Part shown: one piece after another, positions 40,573 to 48,694 of the stretch
Layout of the letters: each line of letters opens with the position of its first letter
Numbering within the stretch: position 1 is the first letter of the stretch
Assembly (NCBI GenBank): GCA_020849615.1
Contig: JADLFW010000016.1
Location: forward strand, 1-64,000
Source of the DNA: Phycisphaerales bacterium
GTDB taxonomy: Bacteria > Planctomycetota > Phycisphaerae > Phycisphaerales > UBA1924
Length of the DNA stretch: 64,000 nt
Direction of reading: 5' to 3'
Program-made: the position numbers and the translations under genes
The notes under the pieces: model-generated
Told to the model about the DNA's origin: nothing
The model's input: the letters and a program-made list of their open reading frames with translations, nothing else
Database searches by the model: none

Positions 40573-41283
40573 TTACGAGGCCCTCTTCTCGGCCGCCCTG
40601 CGCTCCGCACGATCCTCGGGCTTCTCGAACGGCATGCCCAGCTGCTCCAGCACGAACCGGCTGAACTCCGGCTTGGAGTTCGAGAAGCAGAGGTTGATGT
40701 GCATGCCGTGCGTGAACTGCGCCTCGGCCATGTTGATCTCGGGGAACACGCCCTGCTCGGTCAGGCCCATCGCGTAGTTGCCCTGGCGGTCGAACGCGTC
40801 GCGCGACACGCCGCGGAAGTCCTTGATTCGCGGCGTGGCCAGGTTGATGAGCCGGTCGAGGAAGTGCCACATGCGGTCGCGCCGCAGCGTCACCATCGCC
40901 GCCGTCTCGAAGCCCTCGCGGACCTTGAAGTTCGACACGCTCTTCTTGGCCTTGATGACCACGGGCTTCTGGCCCGACACCTTCGTCAGCGTCTCGACCA
41001 CCGTCGAGCGGACGTGCGGGGGCAGCTTGCTGCCCTCGAGGTGGCGGCCCATGTTCACGTTGAGCACGATCTTCTGCAGGCGGGGCTGGGCCATCGGGTT
41101 CTTGATGCCGAACTGCTCGGCGACCTTGGCCCGGACCTCCTGGTCGAACTTGGCCTTCAGACGCGCGGGTGCTTTCAGCAGGGCCTCGGCGGGGACGTCG
41201 GCGTCCTTGTGCTTGCCGCCCTTGGGCGCACCGCCGCCCTTGGGCTTGCCGGGGTTCTCTGGTTTGTTCGTGTCCTTCGCCAT
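40573..41283 (-). CDS. rplE: 50S ribosomal protein L5
   Basis: A 236-residue L5. The first 45 residues (rich in Lys, Gly, Pro) are an extension over the usual 180. The core has FDQEVRAKVAEQFGIKNPMA, PRLQKIVLNVNMG, VSGQKPVVIKAKKSVSNFKV and FPEINMAEAQFTHGMHINL. The ATG at 41283 is chosen; an upstream in-frame start at 41331 would run into rplX. L5 binds 5S rRNA and P-site tRNA. Confidence 0.95.
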   Translation of the reverse strand: MAKDTNKPENPGKPKGGGAPKGGKHKDADVPAEALLKAPARLKAKFDQEVRAKVAEQFGIKNPMAQPRLQKIVLNVNMGRHLEGSKLPPHVRSTVVETLTKVSGQKPVVIKAKKSVSNFKVREGFETAAMVTLRRDRMWHFLDRLINLATPRIKDFRGVSRDAFDRQGNYAMGLTEQGVFPEINMAEAQFTHGMHINLCFSNSKPEFSRFVLEQLGMPFEKPEDRAERRAAEKRAS

Positions 41284-41327
41284 GGCTTGCTCACTCGCTG
41301 CGGGCCCCCGGGGGCGCCCGCTGATGC

Positions 41328-41663
41328 TCACTTCTTCCTGGGCCCGTGCACCGTGCTCAGCACCTTCCCGCCCTTGACAGCGACGCGCACCTTGCTGCCG
41401 TCGGGCCTGATCTCGAAGCGGACCCGGGTGGGTTTGCCGTCGACCACGGGGTTGACGTTGCTGATGTGGATCGGGGCTTCCTTGGTGATGATCCCGCCCT
41501 GCGGGGAGAGCCGGGTGGGCTTGAGGTGCTTGGTCCTCAGGTTGATCCCCTTGATGATGACCTCATCCGTCTTGGTCAGCACGCGGATGACCTCCCCGGT
41601 CTTGCCGCGGTGATCGCCGGAGCGGATGAACACCAGATCGCCTTTTCGAACGTGCGAGGGCAT
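41328..41663 (-). CDS. rplX: 50S ribosomal protein L24
   Basis: A 111-residue KOW-domain protein: HVRKGDLVFIRSGDHRGKTGE, VIIKGINLRTKHLKP, APIHISNVNPV. It starts one base after the rplN stop. L24 nucleates early large-subunit assembly. Confidence 0.96.
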   Translation of the reverse strand: MPSHVRKGDLVFIRSGDHRGKTGEVIRVLTKTDEVIIKGINLRTKHLKPTRLSPQGGIITKEAPIHISNVNPVVDGKPTRVRFEIRPDGSKVRVAVKGGKVLSTVHGPRKK

Positions 41664-41664
41664 G

Positions 41665-42051
41665 TCAGACCACCTCCGAAGCGAGGGACACGATCTTCAT
41701 GTAGTTGCGGTCGCGCAGCTCACGGGCGACCGGCCCGAAGATGCGGGTGCCCTTGGGGTTGCCGTCGTCCTGGATCAGGACCACGGCGTTGCTGTCGAAC
41801 GCCACGTACGAACCGTCGGCCCGGCGCGTCGGCTTGGTGGTCCTCACCACCACGGCCTTGCTCTTGTCGCCCGGCTTCACGTCCGAGCCGGGCAGGGCCT
41901 TCTTGATCGACACGAACACGCGGTCGCCGACTCCCGCGGTGCGCCGCTGGAACCGGCCGCTCGCCGTCGAGCTGCCGTACACGCGGATCACGTACGCGAT
42001 CCTCGCGCCCGAGTTGTCCGCGACCTCGCACCTGGTTTCTTGCTGGATCAT
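41665..42051 (-). CDS. rplN: 50S ribosomal protein L14
   Basis: A 128-residue protein: [60 protein letters not shown]. Slightly longer than usual by a short [12 protein letters not shown] insertion after residue 27. It lies at the subunit interface. Confidence 0.97.
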   Translation of the reverse strand: MIQQETRCEVADNSGARIAYVIRVYGSSTASGRFQRRTAGVGDRVFVSIKKALPGSDVKPGDKSKAVVVRTTKPTRRADGSYVAFDSNAVVLIQDDGNPKGTRIFGPVARELRDRNYMKIVSLASEVV

Positions 42052-42124
42052 GGTTGCACCTGCCGTCCTGCTCTCTCGCGGCGGGCCGTCCGGGCCCCGC
42101 CGATGTTGTCCACGCCCCGGCCCG

Positions 42125-42427
42125 TTACTGGATCGTCGCCGCGCTGGCCAGGGCCGCCGCGATGTCCGACCGCTTCTCCACGATCCTCACCAGCCGCCAG
42201 CACTTGGTCTTGCTGATCGGCCGGCACTGGGCCACCTCGACCACATCACCCGTGCGCGACACGTTCGCCTCGTCGTGCACGTGCAGCACCGTCCGCTTGC
42301 GGACGTACTTGCCGTACTTGGGGTGCTTGTCCAGGTAGCTCACGACCACCTTGCGCGTCTTGCTCCGCTTGTCGGATTCGACGACGCCGGTCTTCGTGCC
42401 CTTCGGGTTGGTGTTCTGCTCAGCCAT
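42125..42427 (-). CDS. rpsQ: 30S ribosomal protein S17
   Basis: A 100-residue OB-fold protein: [58 protein letters not shown]- and C-terminal ends are slightly extended. Lies 38 bp after rpmC. Confidence 0.95.
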   Translation of the reverse strand: MAEQNTNPKGTKTGVVESDKRSKTRKVVVSYLDKHPKYGKYVRKRTVLHVHDEANVSRTGDVVEVAQCRPISKTKCWRLVRIVEKRSDIAAALASAATIQ

Positions 42428-42465
42428 CGTTCAGTGTTCCCGTTTCAGCTTCCCGGCCCCTCGGC

Positions 42466-42711
42466 TTACTTCCCGCTCTTGGCGACCTTGGCGCCCTTGG
42501 CCCCGCCGCCCGCCCCGCTCTTGGCCCGCCGGCGCGAGTTGCTCTCGGTCAGGAGCCGGGCCACATCCCGGCGGATCACCGTGAACTGCGCCGTGTTCTC
42601 GACCTTCTCCGTCACCGTCTGCGACCGCAGGTCGAACAGCTTCGTGCGGAGACGGCCCAGCTCGGCCTTGATCTCGTCGTCCTTCATCTTGCGCACTTCT
42701 TCGCCCGTCAT
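42466..42711 (-). CDS. rpmC: 50S ribosomal protein L29
   Basis: An 81-residue helical hairpin protein: EEVRKMKDDEIKAELGRLRT, KLFDLRSQTVTEKVENTAQF, RRDVARLLTES. A basic, Gly-rich tail makes it about 15 residues longer than usual. It surrounds the exit tunnel. Confidence 0.94.
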   Translation of the reverse strand: MTGEEVRKMKDDEIKAELGRLRTKLFDLRSQTVTEKVENTAQFTVIRRDVARLLTESNSRRRAKSGAGGGAKGAKVAKSGK

Positions 42712-42766
42712 GTCCGCCCTCGCTTGCTGTCGCCCTGTGTTTGCACCCGGCCCGTCCGCCGCCGGA

Positions 42767-43186
42767 TCAGACCGAAACGCGCCGCCCGATCATCCGCGTC
42801 TGCACCGGCATCTTCATCGCCACGCGCACGAACGCCATCTTCGCCACGGCCTCCGGCACGCCCGCGATCTCGAACATCACGGTGCCCGCCTTCACCCGCG
42901 CCGCCCAGTAGTCCACATCCGCCTTCCCCGTTCCCATCCGCGTCTCCAGCGGCTTCTTGGAGATCGGCTTGTCGGGGAAGACCCGGATGAACAGCTTGCC
43001 CTCGCGCTTCAGGAAGTGCTGGGCCGCCACGCGCCCCGCCTCCAGCTGTTGGCCCGTCACCCACATCGTCTCCAGCGACTGCAGCCCGTAGTCCCCGAAC
43101 GCGACGTAGTTGCCCTTCGTCGCCTTCCGGTCACGCACCCGCCGCATTTCCTTGCGGTACTTCACTCGTTTGGGCAGCATCGCCAT
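42767..43186 (-). CDS. rplP: 50S ribosomal protein L16
   Basis: A 139-residue protein of normal length: MLPKRVKYRKEMRRVRDRKA, GDYGLQSLETMWVTGQQLEA, RVFPDKPISKKPLETRMGTG, and AVAKMAFVRVAMKMPVQTR. It helps shape the A site. Confidence 0.97.
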   Translation of the reverse strand: MAMLPKRVKYRKEMRRVRDRKATKGNYVAFGDYGLQSLETMWVTGQQLEAGRVAAQHFLKREGKLFIRVFPDKPISKKPLETRMGTGKADVDYWAARVKAGTVMFEIAGVPEAVAKMAFVRVAMKMPVQTRMIGRRVSV

Positions 43187-43277
43187 GCATCACACTCCGC
43201 GAATCGTTCCGTCGATCGGACCCCGCCGGGCGGCCCGCTCCGTTCATCACCACGCCATCACCCGAATCACCGCCGGA

Positions 43278-43979
43278 TCAGCGCCGGCCGCGGGCCCGGG
43301 CCCGTGCGCCCGCCGCGTTGGACTGATTCTCCTCCACCTCGTCCGTGTACATGCCCTTGTAGATCCACACCTGCACGCCGATTACGCCGTAGGTCGTCTT
43401 GGCCTCGGCCAGGCCGTAGTCGATGTTGGCCTGCAGGGTCGACAGCGGCAGGGAGCCCAGCCGCACATCCATCGTCCGGCTCATCTCGGCCCCGCCCAGC
43501 CGGCCCGCCATCTGCACCTTCGCGCCCTTGGCGCCCGAAGCCATGATCTGCTCGCAGCGCATCTTCGCGGCCCGGCGGAACGCCGCCCGCTTCATCAGCT
43601 GCTCGGCCACCGCCTCGGCGGCGAGCTGCGCATCCAGGTCGGGGTTCTTGATTTCGATGATCGAGATCGCGACCTTGCGCCCTGTCATGTACTGCAGCTC
43701 CTCGGTCATCCGGTCGACCTCGGCGCCCTTGGGCCCGATCACCAGGCCGGGCCTGGCCGTCTTGATGATGACCTTGAGCTCCTCGCGGGTCCGCTCGATG
43801 TGGATGTCCGACACGGCCGCGTTCGGGGGACGCCGGTTCAGGCGCTTGTCCAGGTAGTGGCGGATCTTCTGGTCCTCGACCAGCAGCTCGCCGTAGAGCG
43901 CCTTGGGGGCGTACCAGCGGCTGCGGTGCGCCTCCGTAATGCCCAGCCGAAGCCCGAATGGATGCGTTTTCTGTCCCAT
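43278..43979 (-). CDS. rpsC: 30S ribosomal protein S3
   Basis: A 233-residue protein: MGQKTHPFGLRLGITEAHRS, KH domain around VIIKTARPGLVIGPKGAEVD, and the C-terminal AGRLGGAEMSRTMDVRLGSL. The tail ends in Ala/Arg repeats. It follows rplV by three bases and forms part of the mRNA entry site. Confidence 0.97.
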   Translation of the reverse strand: MGQKTHPFGLRLGITEAHRSRWYAPKALYGELLVEDQKIRHYLDKRLNRRPPNAAVSDIHIERTREELKVIIKTARPGLVIGPKGAEVDRMTEELQYMTGRKVAISIIEIKNPDLDAQLAAEAVAEQLMKRAAFRRAAKMRCEQIMASGAKGAKVQMAGRLGGAEMSRTMDVRLGSLPLSTLQANIDYGLAEAKTTYGVIGVQVWIYKGMYTDEVEENQSNAAGARARARGRR

Positions 43980-43982
43980 GTG

Positions 43983-44555
43983 TTACTTCCGCTTCCCCGC
44001 CCTGGCCTTGGGCTGACGCTCTTCCACGCTCACCGTGATGTGGCTGAACCGCTTCTCGATCGGGTGGGCCCGGCCCCGGTCCTTGGGCTGGAACCGCTTC
44101 AGGATGGGCCCGGCGTCGCAGCGGCTCTCGCTCACCACCAGCAGGTCCACATCCGCGTTGTTGTTCTGGGCGTCGGTCACCGCGGCGTCGATCGCCTTGC
44201 GGAGGTTCACCGCGGCCCGCTTGGGGCTGAACGCCAGGATGTTCAGCGCCTCCAGCGCGGGGCGGCCCCGCACGAGGTCGACCACGAGCTTGGCCTTCAG
44301 CGGGCTGCCCCGGTGGTGGCGGACCTCGCTCGTGAACTTGGCGATGTCCTTGACCTCGGCCGACACCGCCTGCGCCAGCCGCTGGATGTCGGTCACGCGG
44401 CATCGCGGGTGGTCGCGGCCGGCGAGCCAGTTGTCGATGGCCCGCAGGGCGGCGGCGCCCTTGAGGCTGTCCCGCTCGATGGCGGCGGCGAGCTGCTCGG
44501 GCTTGACGCCCGCCTGCTCGGCCCGCTCTTGAAGTCGCTTCGGTTGAAGTTTCAC
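43983..44555 (-). CDS. rplV: 50S ribosomal protein L22 with N-terminal HTH-like domain
   Basis: A 190-residue protein, about 80 longer than usual. Residues about 74-180 are L22: TSEVRHHRGSPLKAKLVVDL, VRGRPALEALNILAFSPKRA, and the tunnel hairpin region followed by RGRAHPIEKRFSHITV. Residues 6-70 match the outline of a Cro/C1-type helix-turn-helix: LQERAEQAGVKPEQLAAAIE, then AIDNWLAGRDHPRCRVTDIQ, RLAQAVSAEVKDI, with the typical W-x-x-G-R-x-x-P. The HTH is in frame with no internal start signal seen. L22 lines the exit tunnel; the extension would lie on the ribosome surface. Whether it binds DNA, RNA or nothing is unknown. Confidence 0.9.
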   Translation of the reverse strand: MKLQPKRLQERAEQAGVKPEQLAAAIERDSLKGAAALRAIDNWLAGRDHPRCRVTDIQRLAQAVSAEVKDIAKFTSEVRHHRGSPLKAKLVVDLVRGRPALEALNILAFSPKRAAVNLRKAIDAAVTDAQNNNADVDLLVVSESRCDAGPILKRFQPKDRGRAHPIEKRFSHITVSVEERQPKARAGKRK

Positions 44556-44625
44556 GGCTCGTGCCTCTGCTGTGCTCTAAAGACCTGTCCCTGGACGCCC
44601 GGTCGCAAATCGCGGCCCGCCGCGA

Positions 44626-44925
44626 TCAGCCGCCGCCCGCCTTGTCGCCCGCCTCGATGCCTTCCTTCTTGTTCGTGTGGCCGCGGAAGGTCCGCGTGTG
44701 CGAGAACTCGCCGAGCTTGTGGCCCACCATGTCCTCGGTCACGAACACGTCGTTGAACTGCCGCCCGTTGTGCACCTTGAACGTGTGCCCCACGAACTCG
44801 GGCACGATCGTGCACCGCCGGGCCCAGGTCTTGACCGCCTCCCGCTTGCGCGTGGCGTTCATCTTCTCGACCTTGCGGTAGAGCTTCTCGTCGACGTACG
44901 GACCTTTCTTCAGGCTTCTTCCCAT
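44626..44925 (-). CDS. rpsS: 30S ribosomal protein S19
   Basis: A 99-residue protein: [20 protein letters not shown], the [20 protein letters not shown] segment and [18 protein letters not shown]. Normal length. It sits in the head of the small subunit with S13. Confidence 0.97.
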   Translation of the reverse strand: MGRSLKKGPYVDEKLYRKVEKMNATRKREAVKTWARRCTIVPEFVGHTFKVHNGRQFNDVFVTEDMVGHKLGEFSHTRTFRGHTNKKEGIEAGDKAGGG

Positions 44926-45011
44926 GGGTCAGTTCCGCTGGTCCTGCGGGCCTCCTGCTCGATCGTTCCCGTGTGCTCGACTCGTCCCGATGCTCTCTGC
45001 TCGTCCGGTGA

Positions 45012-45869
45012 TTACTTCAGAACGCCGTACCGCGTGCTGGCGCGGCGGCGGATGATCAGCTTGCTGCTGGGCTTCTTGCGGTTGCGCGTCGGCCCGCCCT
45101 TGGCCAGGACGCCCGTCGGGCCGCACGGCGGCCTGTTGCCCTTCGAGCGCCCCGAACCGCCGCCCAGCGGGTGGGCGTGGTGGCTCTTGGCGACGCCGCG
45201 GGTGATGGGGCGCCGCCCCAGGAGCCGCGTGATGCCCGCCTTGCCCAGCCGCCGGAGGCGGTGGTCGATGTTGCCGACCTGCCCGATCGTCGCCTTGCTC
45301 TCGATCGGCACGCGGCGGATCTCGCCCGACGGCATCACCAGCGTGGCGTAGTCGCCTTCCTTGTTGGTCAGCTTGGCGAAGCTGCCCGCGGAGCGGCAGA
45401 TCTGCGCGCCCCGTCCCGGGATCAGCTCGACGCAGTGCACATCGAGGCCCGTCGGGATGTGCCGCAGGGGCATCGCGTTCCCGGGGGTCGGCTCGACGGC
45501 GCCGGTGCTCGAGGTGAGCACCACCATGCCGTCCTTCAGCCCGTGCGGGGCCGGGATGTACCGCTTGACGCCGTCGGCGTAGCCGATCAGGGCGATGTGG
45601 CAGGAGCGGTTGGGGTCATACTCGACGCCAATGACCGTCCCCTCGATGCCGTCGCGGTCCTTGCGCTTGAAGTCGACCAGGCGGTACATCTTCTTGACGC
45701 CGCCGCCGATGCCGCGCGAGGTGATCTTGCCGCTGTGGTTGCGGCCGCCCTTCTTGGGGTTGGGCAGCAGCAGGGACTTCTCGGGCGAGGTCTTGGTGAC
45801 CTCGGCATGCATGTTCACCGAGGCGTTGCGGCGCCCGGCGCTGGTCGGCTTGTAGACGCGGATCGGCAT
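45012..45869 (-). CDS. rplB: 50S ribosomal protein L2
   Basis: A 285-residue protein: GRNHSGKITSRGIGGGVKKM, RLVDFKRKDRDGIEGTVIGV, EYDPNRSCHIALIGYADGVK, and the C-terminal peptidyl-transferase-proximal SHHAHPLGGGSGRSKGNRP with the conserved His. Normal length. It is central to subunit joining and peptide bond formation. Confidence 0.97.
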   Translation of the reverse strand: MPIRVYKPTSAGRRNASVNMHAEVTKTSPEKSLLLPNPKKGGRNHSGKITSRGIGGGVKKMYRLVDFKRKDRDGIEGTVIGVEYDPNRSCHIALIGYADGVKRYIPAPHGLKDGMVVLTSSTGAVEPTPGNAMPLRHIPTGLDVHCVELIPGRGAQICRSAGSFAKLTNKEGDYATLVMPSGEIRRVPIESKATIGQVGNIDHRLRRLGKAGITRLLGRRPITRGVAKSHHAHPLGGGSGRSKGNRPPCGPTGVLAKGGPTRNRKKPSSKLIIRRRASTRYGVLK

Positions 45870-45916
45870 GGCTCTTCCTTCGTGGTTCCCTGGCGCTGCG
45901 GCCTATCTGCCTTCCG

Positions 45917-46195
45917 TCAGAACAACTCGATCGAATCGTCGGGGTGCAGCCGGACAACGGCGGTCTTGGTCGTGGGCTCGACCACCAGCCCGTACTTCAG
46001 GCGGCGGTGCTTGCCCTTGTGCACCTGCGTGTTCACGCCGACGACCCGGACCTTGTACAGGTCCTGCACGGCCTGCTTGATGTCCGTCTTGCTGGCCCGG
46101 CGGTCGACGAGGAACGAATAACGCTTCTGCTCGTTCATCGCGAAGGTGCTCTTCTCGGAGAGCAGCGGCTTCTTGATGATGTAGGTGGCGTCCAT
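45917..46195 (-). CDS. rplW: 50S ribosomal protein L23
   Basis: A 92-residue protein: DATYIIKKPLLSEKSTFAMN, YSFLVDRRASKTDIKQAVQD, VRVVGVNTQVHKGKHRRL. Its ATG overlaps the rplD stop by one base. It is the docking site for trigger factor and SRP at the tunnel exit. Confidence 0.95.
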   Translation of the reverse strand: MDATYIIKKPLLSEKSTFAMNEQKRYSFLVDRRASKTDIKQAVQDLYKVRVVGVNTQVHKGKHRRLKYGLVVEPTTKTAVVRLHPDDSIELF

Positions 46196-46893
46196 CAGGC
46201 GGCCTTCCCTTCGCTCTTGCGGCCCATCGGGCTGACCTTCGCGTCCTTGCCCGTCTGCGAGCTGGGACCCTTCAGCCAGGACTCGAGGTCCTCGCGGGCG
46301 ATCACCACGTACCGGTGATTCAGCATGTCGAAGCAGTTCAGCTGGTCGGCCCGCACCAGCGTCACCTCGTCGAGGTTCCGCGCCGAGAGCCGGGCGTTGT
46401 CGCTCTTGGCGGCCTCGGGCGAAAGCGCCACCAGCGCCGAGCGGTCGACCTTGAGCGCCCTGAGGAACTCCGCGAACGCCTTGGTCTTGGGCTCCTTCAT
46501 GTCGATGCGATCGACGATGCGGACCTCGGCATCCAGCAGCTTGGCCAGCAGCGCGTTGCGGTTGGCCTTGCGGCGCATCTTCTTGGGCATGTCCAGGCGG
46601 TAATCCTCGCGTGTCCGCTTCTTGGAGTGCCCGTGCCCGCCGCCCTTGAACAGGTTGGACTTGCGGTCGCCGTGGCGGGCGTTGCCCGTGCCCTTCTGGC
46701 GGTAGATCTTGCGGGTCGAGCCCTCGACGGCCTCGCGGTTCTTGGTCCGGGCCGAGCCCTGCCGAAGGTTCGCGTGGTACCGCACGTACGCCTGCTTGAT
46801 CAACGCGGGGTTGATCACGCCGCCCAGCGAATGCTCATCGATCTTGAGCTTGGCCACTTCCTGGCCCTGCATGTTGTAGACGGGGACATCCAT
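46195..46893 (-). CDS. rplD: 50S ribosomal protein L4
   Basis: A 232-residue protein: QAYVRYHANLRQGSARTKNR, the tunnel loop around RKIYRQKGTGNARHGDRKSN, FKGGGHGHSKKRTREDYRL, and NARLSARNLDEVTLVRADQL. Slightly longer than usual at the C-terminus. It is preceded by an unusual 322-bp hairpin-rich gap. In other bacteria L4 can repress its own operon. Confidence 0.96.
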   Translation of the reverse strand: MDVPVYNMQGQEVAKLKIDEHSLGGVINPALIKQAYVRYHANLRQGSARTKNREAVEGSTRKIYRQKGTGNARHGDRKSNLFKGGGHGHSKKRTREDYRLDMPKKMRRKANRNALLAKLLDAEVRIVDRIDMKEPKTKAFAEFLRALKVDRSALVALSPEAAKSDNARLSARNLDEVTLVRADQLNCFDMLNHRYVVIAREDLESWLKGPSSQTGKDAKVSPMGRKSEGKAA

Positions 46894-47215
46894 CTGTCTA
46901 ACCCTCGTCCGACGCCTTCCGCGGGCCGAAGCCCGCTTCTCTCCCGGCCGCGGCTCGATTGCGGCCCGGGAGAACCTCGCCTATCCGGCTCGCCTCCTGT
47001 TTGCCCTTCACGGGCCCGGCTGGGGCGGCTCGGAATCGACTCGGCTGTCCTCGGCCCCGGAGCGACAAACGCCGGGGCCACACGCTTGTTCTCGTCCGGG
47101 GGTATCGATCGCTCGACCGTCCGGACCGCCGGGGCGACCTCCGCCCCCCCGACGCTTCTTCCTTCCCAAACTCCGACCCGCCGCCGACCGGCGGGCCGCT
47201 AGTGTAGGCCTCGAA
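46894..47215. other. Hairpin-rich gap between rplC and rplD
   Basis: A 322-base stretch with no gene inside an otherwise tightly packed operon. It holds three strong inverted repeats: GCGGGC-CGAA-GCCCGC (46921-46936), CTCCCGG...CCGGGAG with an inner CCGC/GCGG (46941-46972) and GGCCCCGG...CCGGGGCC (47053-47079). None is followed by a T tract. A structured leader for rplD, an internal promoter or an RNA processing site are possible; I see no protein-coding sequence. Confidence 0.6.
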
Positions 47216-47902
47216 TCACTTGGAAGCGGCCGCGGCCAGCTTCTTTGCCTTGCTCTTGTAGAGTCGGATCGCCGGACGCACCATCAACATGCCCGTGTTG
47301 GCGCCCGGGACCGGGCCCTTCACCAGCAGCAGGTTGTTCTCGGGATCGATCCGCACCACATCCAGACTCCGCACGGTCACCCGCTCGTCGCCCATGTGGC
47401 CCGCCATCCGCTTGCCCTTCGCCAGGCCGCCGCCGTAACCACGGTTCGAGCAGTGGCCGCCGATCGACCCGGGCGAACGGTGCTTGCGCTCCGTGCCGTG
47501 GCTGGCGAACATGCCCTTGAAGTGATAGCGCTTCATCGTGCCCGCGAAGCCCTTGCCCTTGCTCGTGCCGATCACATCGACGAACATCTGACCGTCGAGG
47601 TCCTTCACCGACAGCGTCTGGCCCGGCTGGAACGCCGAGGCGTCCTTCACCCGGAACTCGCGGTGGAACCGCTTGGGCGTCGTCCCCGCCTTGTGGTCGT
47701 GCGTGATCACCGGGATCGTCGAGTTGCGCGGCTTCACATCCTCGAACCCGATCTGCACCGCGGCGTACCCGTCCTTGTCCGCCGTGCGCACCTGCGTCAC
47801 CACGCACGGGCCGCACTGGATCACCGTCACGGGAACGCTGACGCCCGCGTCGCTGAAGACGCGCGTCATCCCGATCTTCCTGCCCATCAACATCAGATCC
47901 AT
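47216..47902 (-). CDS. rplC: 50S ribosomal protein L3
   Basis: A 228-residue protein: MGRKIGMTRVFSDAGVSVPV, KGKGFAGTMKRYHFKGMFAS, HGTERKHRSPGSIGGHCSNR, and KGKRMAGHMGDERVTVRSLD. Normal length. It approaches the peptidyl-transferase centre. Lies 103 bp after rpsJ. Confidence 0.97.
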   Translation of the reverse strand: MDLMLMGRKIGMTRVFSDAGVSVPVTVIQCGPCVVTQVRTADKDGYAAVQIGFEDVKPRNSTIPVITHDHKAGTTPKRFHREFRVKDASAFQPGQTLSVKDLDGQMFVDVIGTSKGKGFAGTMKRYHFKGMFASHGTERKHRSPGSIGGHCSNRGYGGGLAKGKRMAGHMGDERVTVRSLDVVRIDPENNLLLVKGPVPGANTGMLMVRPAIRLYKSKAKKLAAAASK

Positions 47903-48005
47903 CGCGTCACCCCTGCCCGTCTGTCAACTTGCGCGGCCCGTCCGGCCCGTTCCACTCCGAAACACAACGGGCCGGGCCGCCCACGCGTCGCCCGACCCTT
48001 CATCC

Positions 48006-48314
48006 TCAAGCCTTGATCTTCACGAACACGCCCGCGGGCACCACCAGCCGGTTCAACGCCTCGACCGTACGGGCGTTGGGCTCGATGATGTCGATGATCC
48101 GCTTGTGCGTGCGGATCTCGAACTGCTCGCGGCTCTTTTTGTCGATGAACGGCGAGCGCAGCACCGTGTACCGCTCGATCCGCGTCGGCAGCGGCACCGG
48201 CCCGGCCACCTTCGCGTTCGTCCGCTTGGCGTGCTCCACGATCTCCTTGGCCGAGGCATCCAGGGCCAAGTGGTCGTACGCTTCCATCCGAATTCTGATC
48301 TTGCCGCCGGTCAT
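48006..48314 (-). CDS. rpsJ: 30S ribosomal protein S10
   Basis: A 102-residue protein: [40 protein letters not shown], and [19 protein letters not shown]. First gene of the ribosomal locus; the usual upstream fusA/tuf genes are not here. It also serves in antitermination as NusE in other bacteria. Confidence 0.97.
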   Translation of the reverse strand: MTGGKIRIRMEAYDHLALDASAKEIVEHAKRTNAKVAGPVPLPTRIERYTVLRSPFIDKKSREQFEIRTHKRIIDIIEPNARTVEALNRLVVPAGVFVKIKA

Positions 48315-48694
48315 GCCTGTTCCTGGTTCGTGAAAAGCCGCCCTGAACCGATCCCCGACACACGCCCCCGCCGCGCCCCGCCCGCCTCAGCTTCCGACTC
48401 CCGGGCCTCGCGGTCCGATGTGCCGAGCAGGCTCCCCGGACCGCTCCGTCGCGGATCCGTCAGAGGCCCTGAGGTGACCAAGGCTTCCGCGCCGGCCGAA
48501 CTCATCCGCCGACGCCGCCCCAAAGACGCTCCGGGGCGAGCCGAGAAGGATACCCCCGTCCATCGCCCTGTCAACAAGGGATGCAACCGCCATCTCCCCT
48601 CCCGCCGGATAAGGTCATGGCCTGTTCCAGTCGATGTTCCCGTCAGGTCCCTCAAACCCACCCCAGACGGGATACCCCAGCCGGAGCCTCAGCA
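48315..48694. other. Divergent regulatory region upstream of rpsJ
   Basis: About 380 bases between rpsJ and an exported-protein gene on the other strand. It carries the probable main promoter of the ribosomal locus (48547-48574) and the roughly 230-base untranslated leader of rpsJ. No coding sequence is evident. Confidence 0.6.
48547..48574 (-). promoter_or_regulatory. Strong promoter of the S10-spc-alpha locus
   Basis: On the minus strand TTGACA (48569-48574), a perfect -35, is separated by 16 bases from TATCCT (48547-48552). Transcription would start near 48540, leaving a leader of about 225 bases before rpsJ, long enough for autoregulation. Confidence 0.65.
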
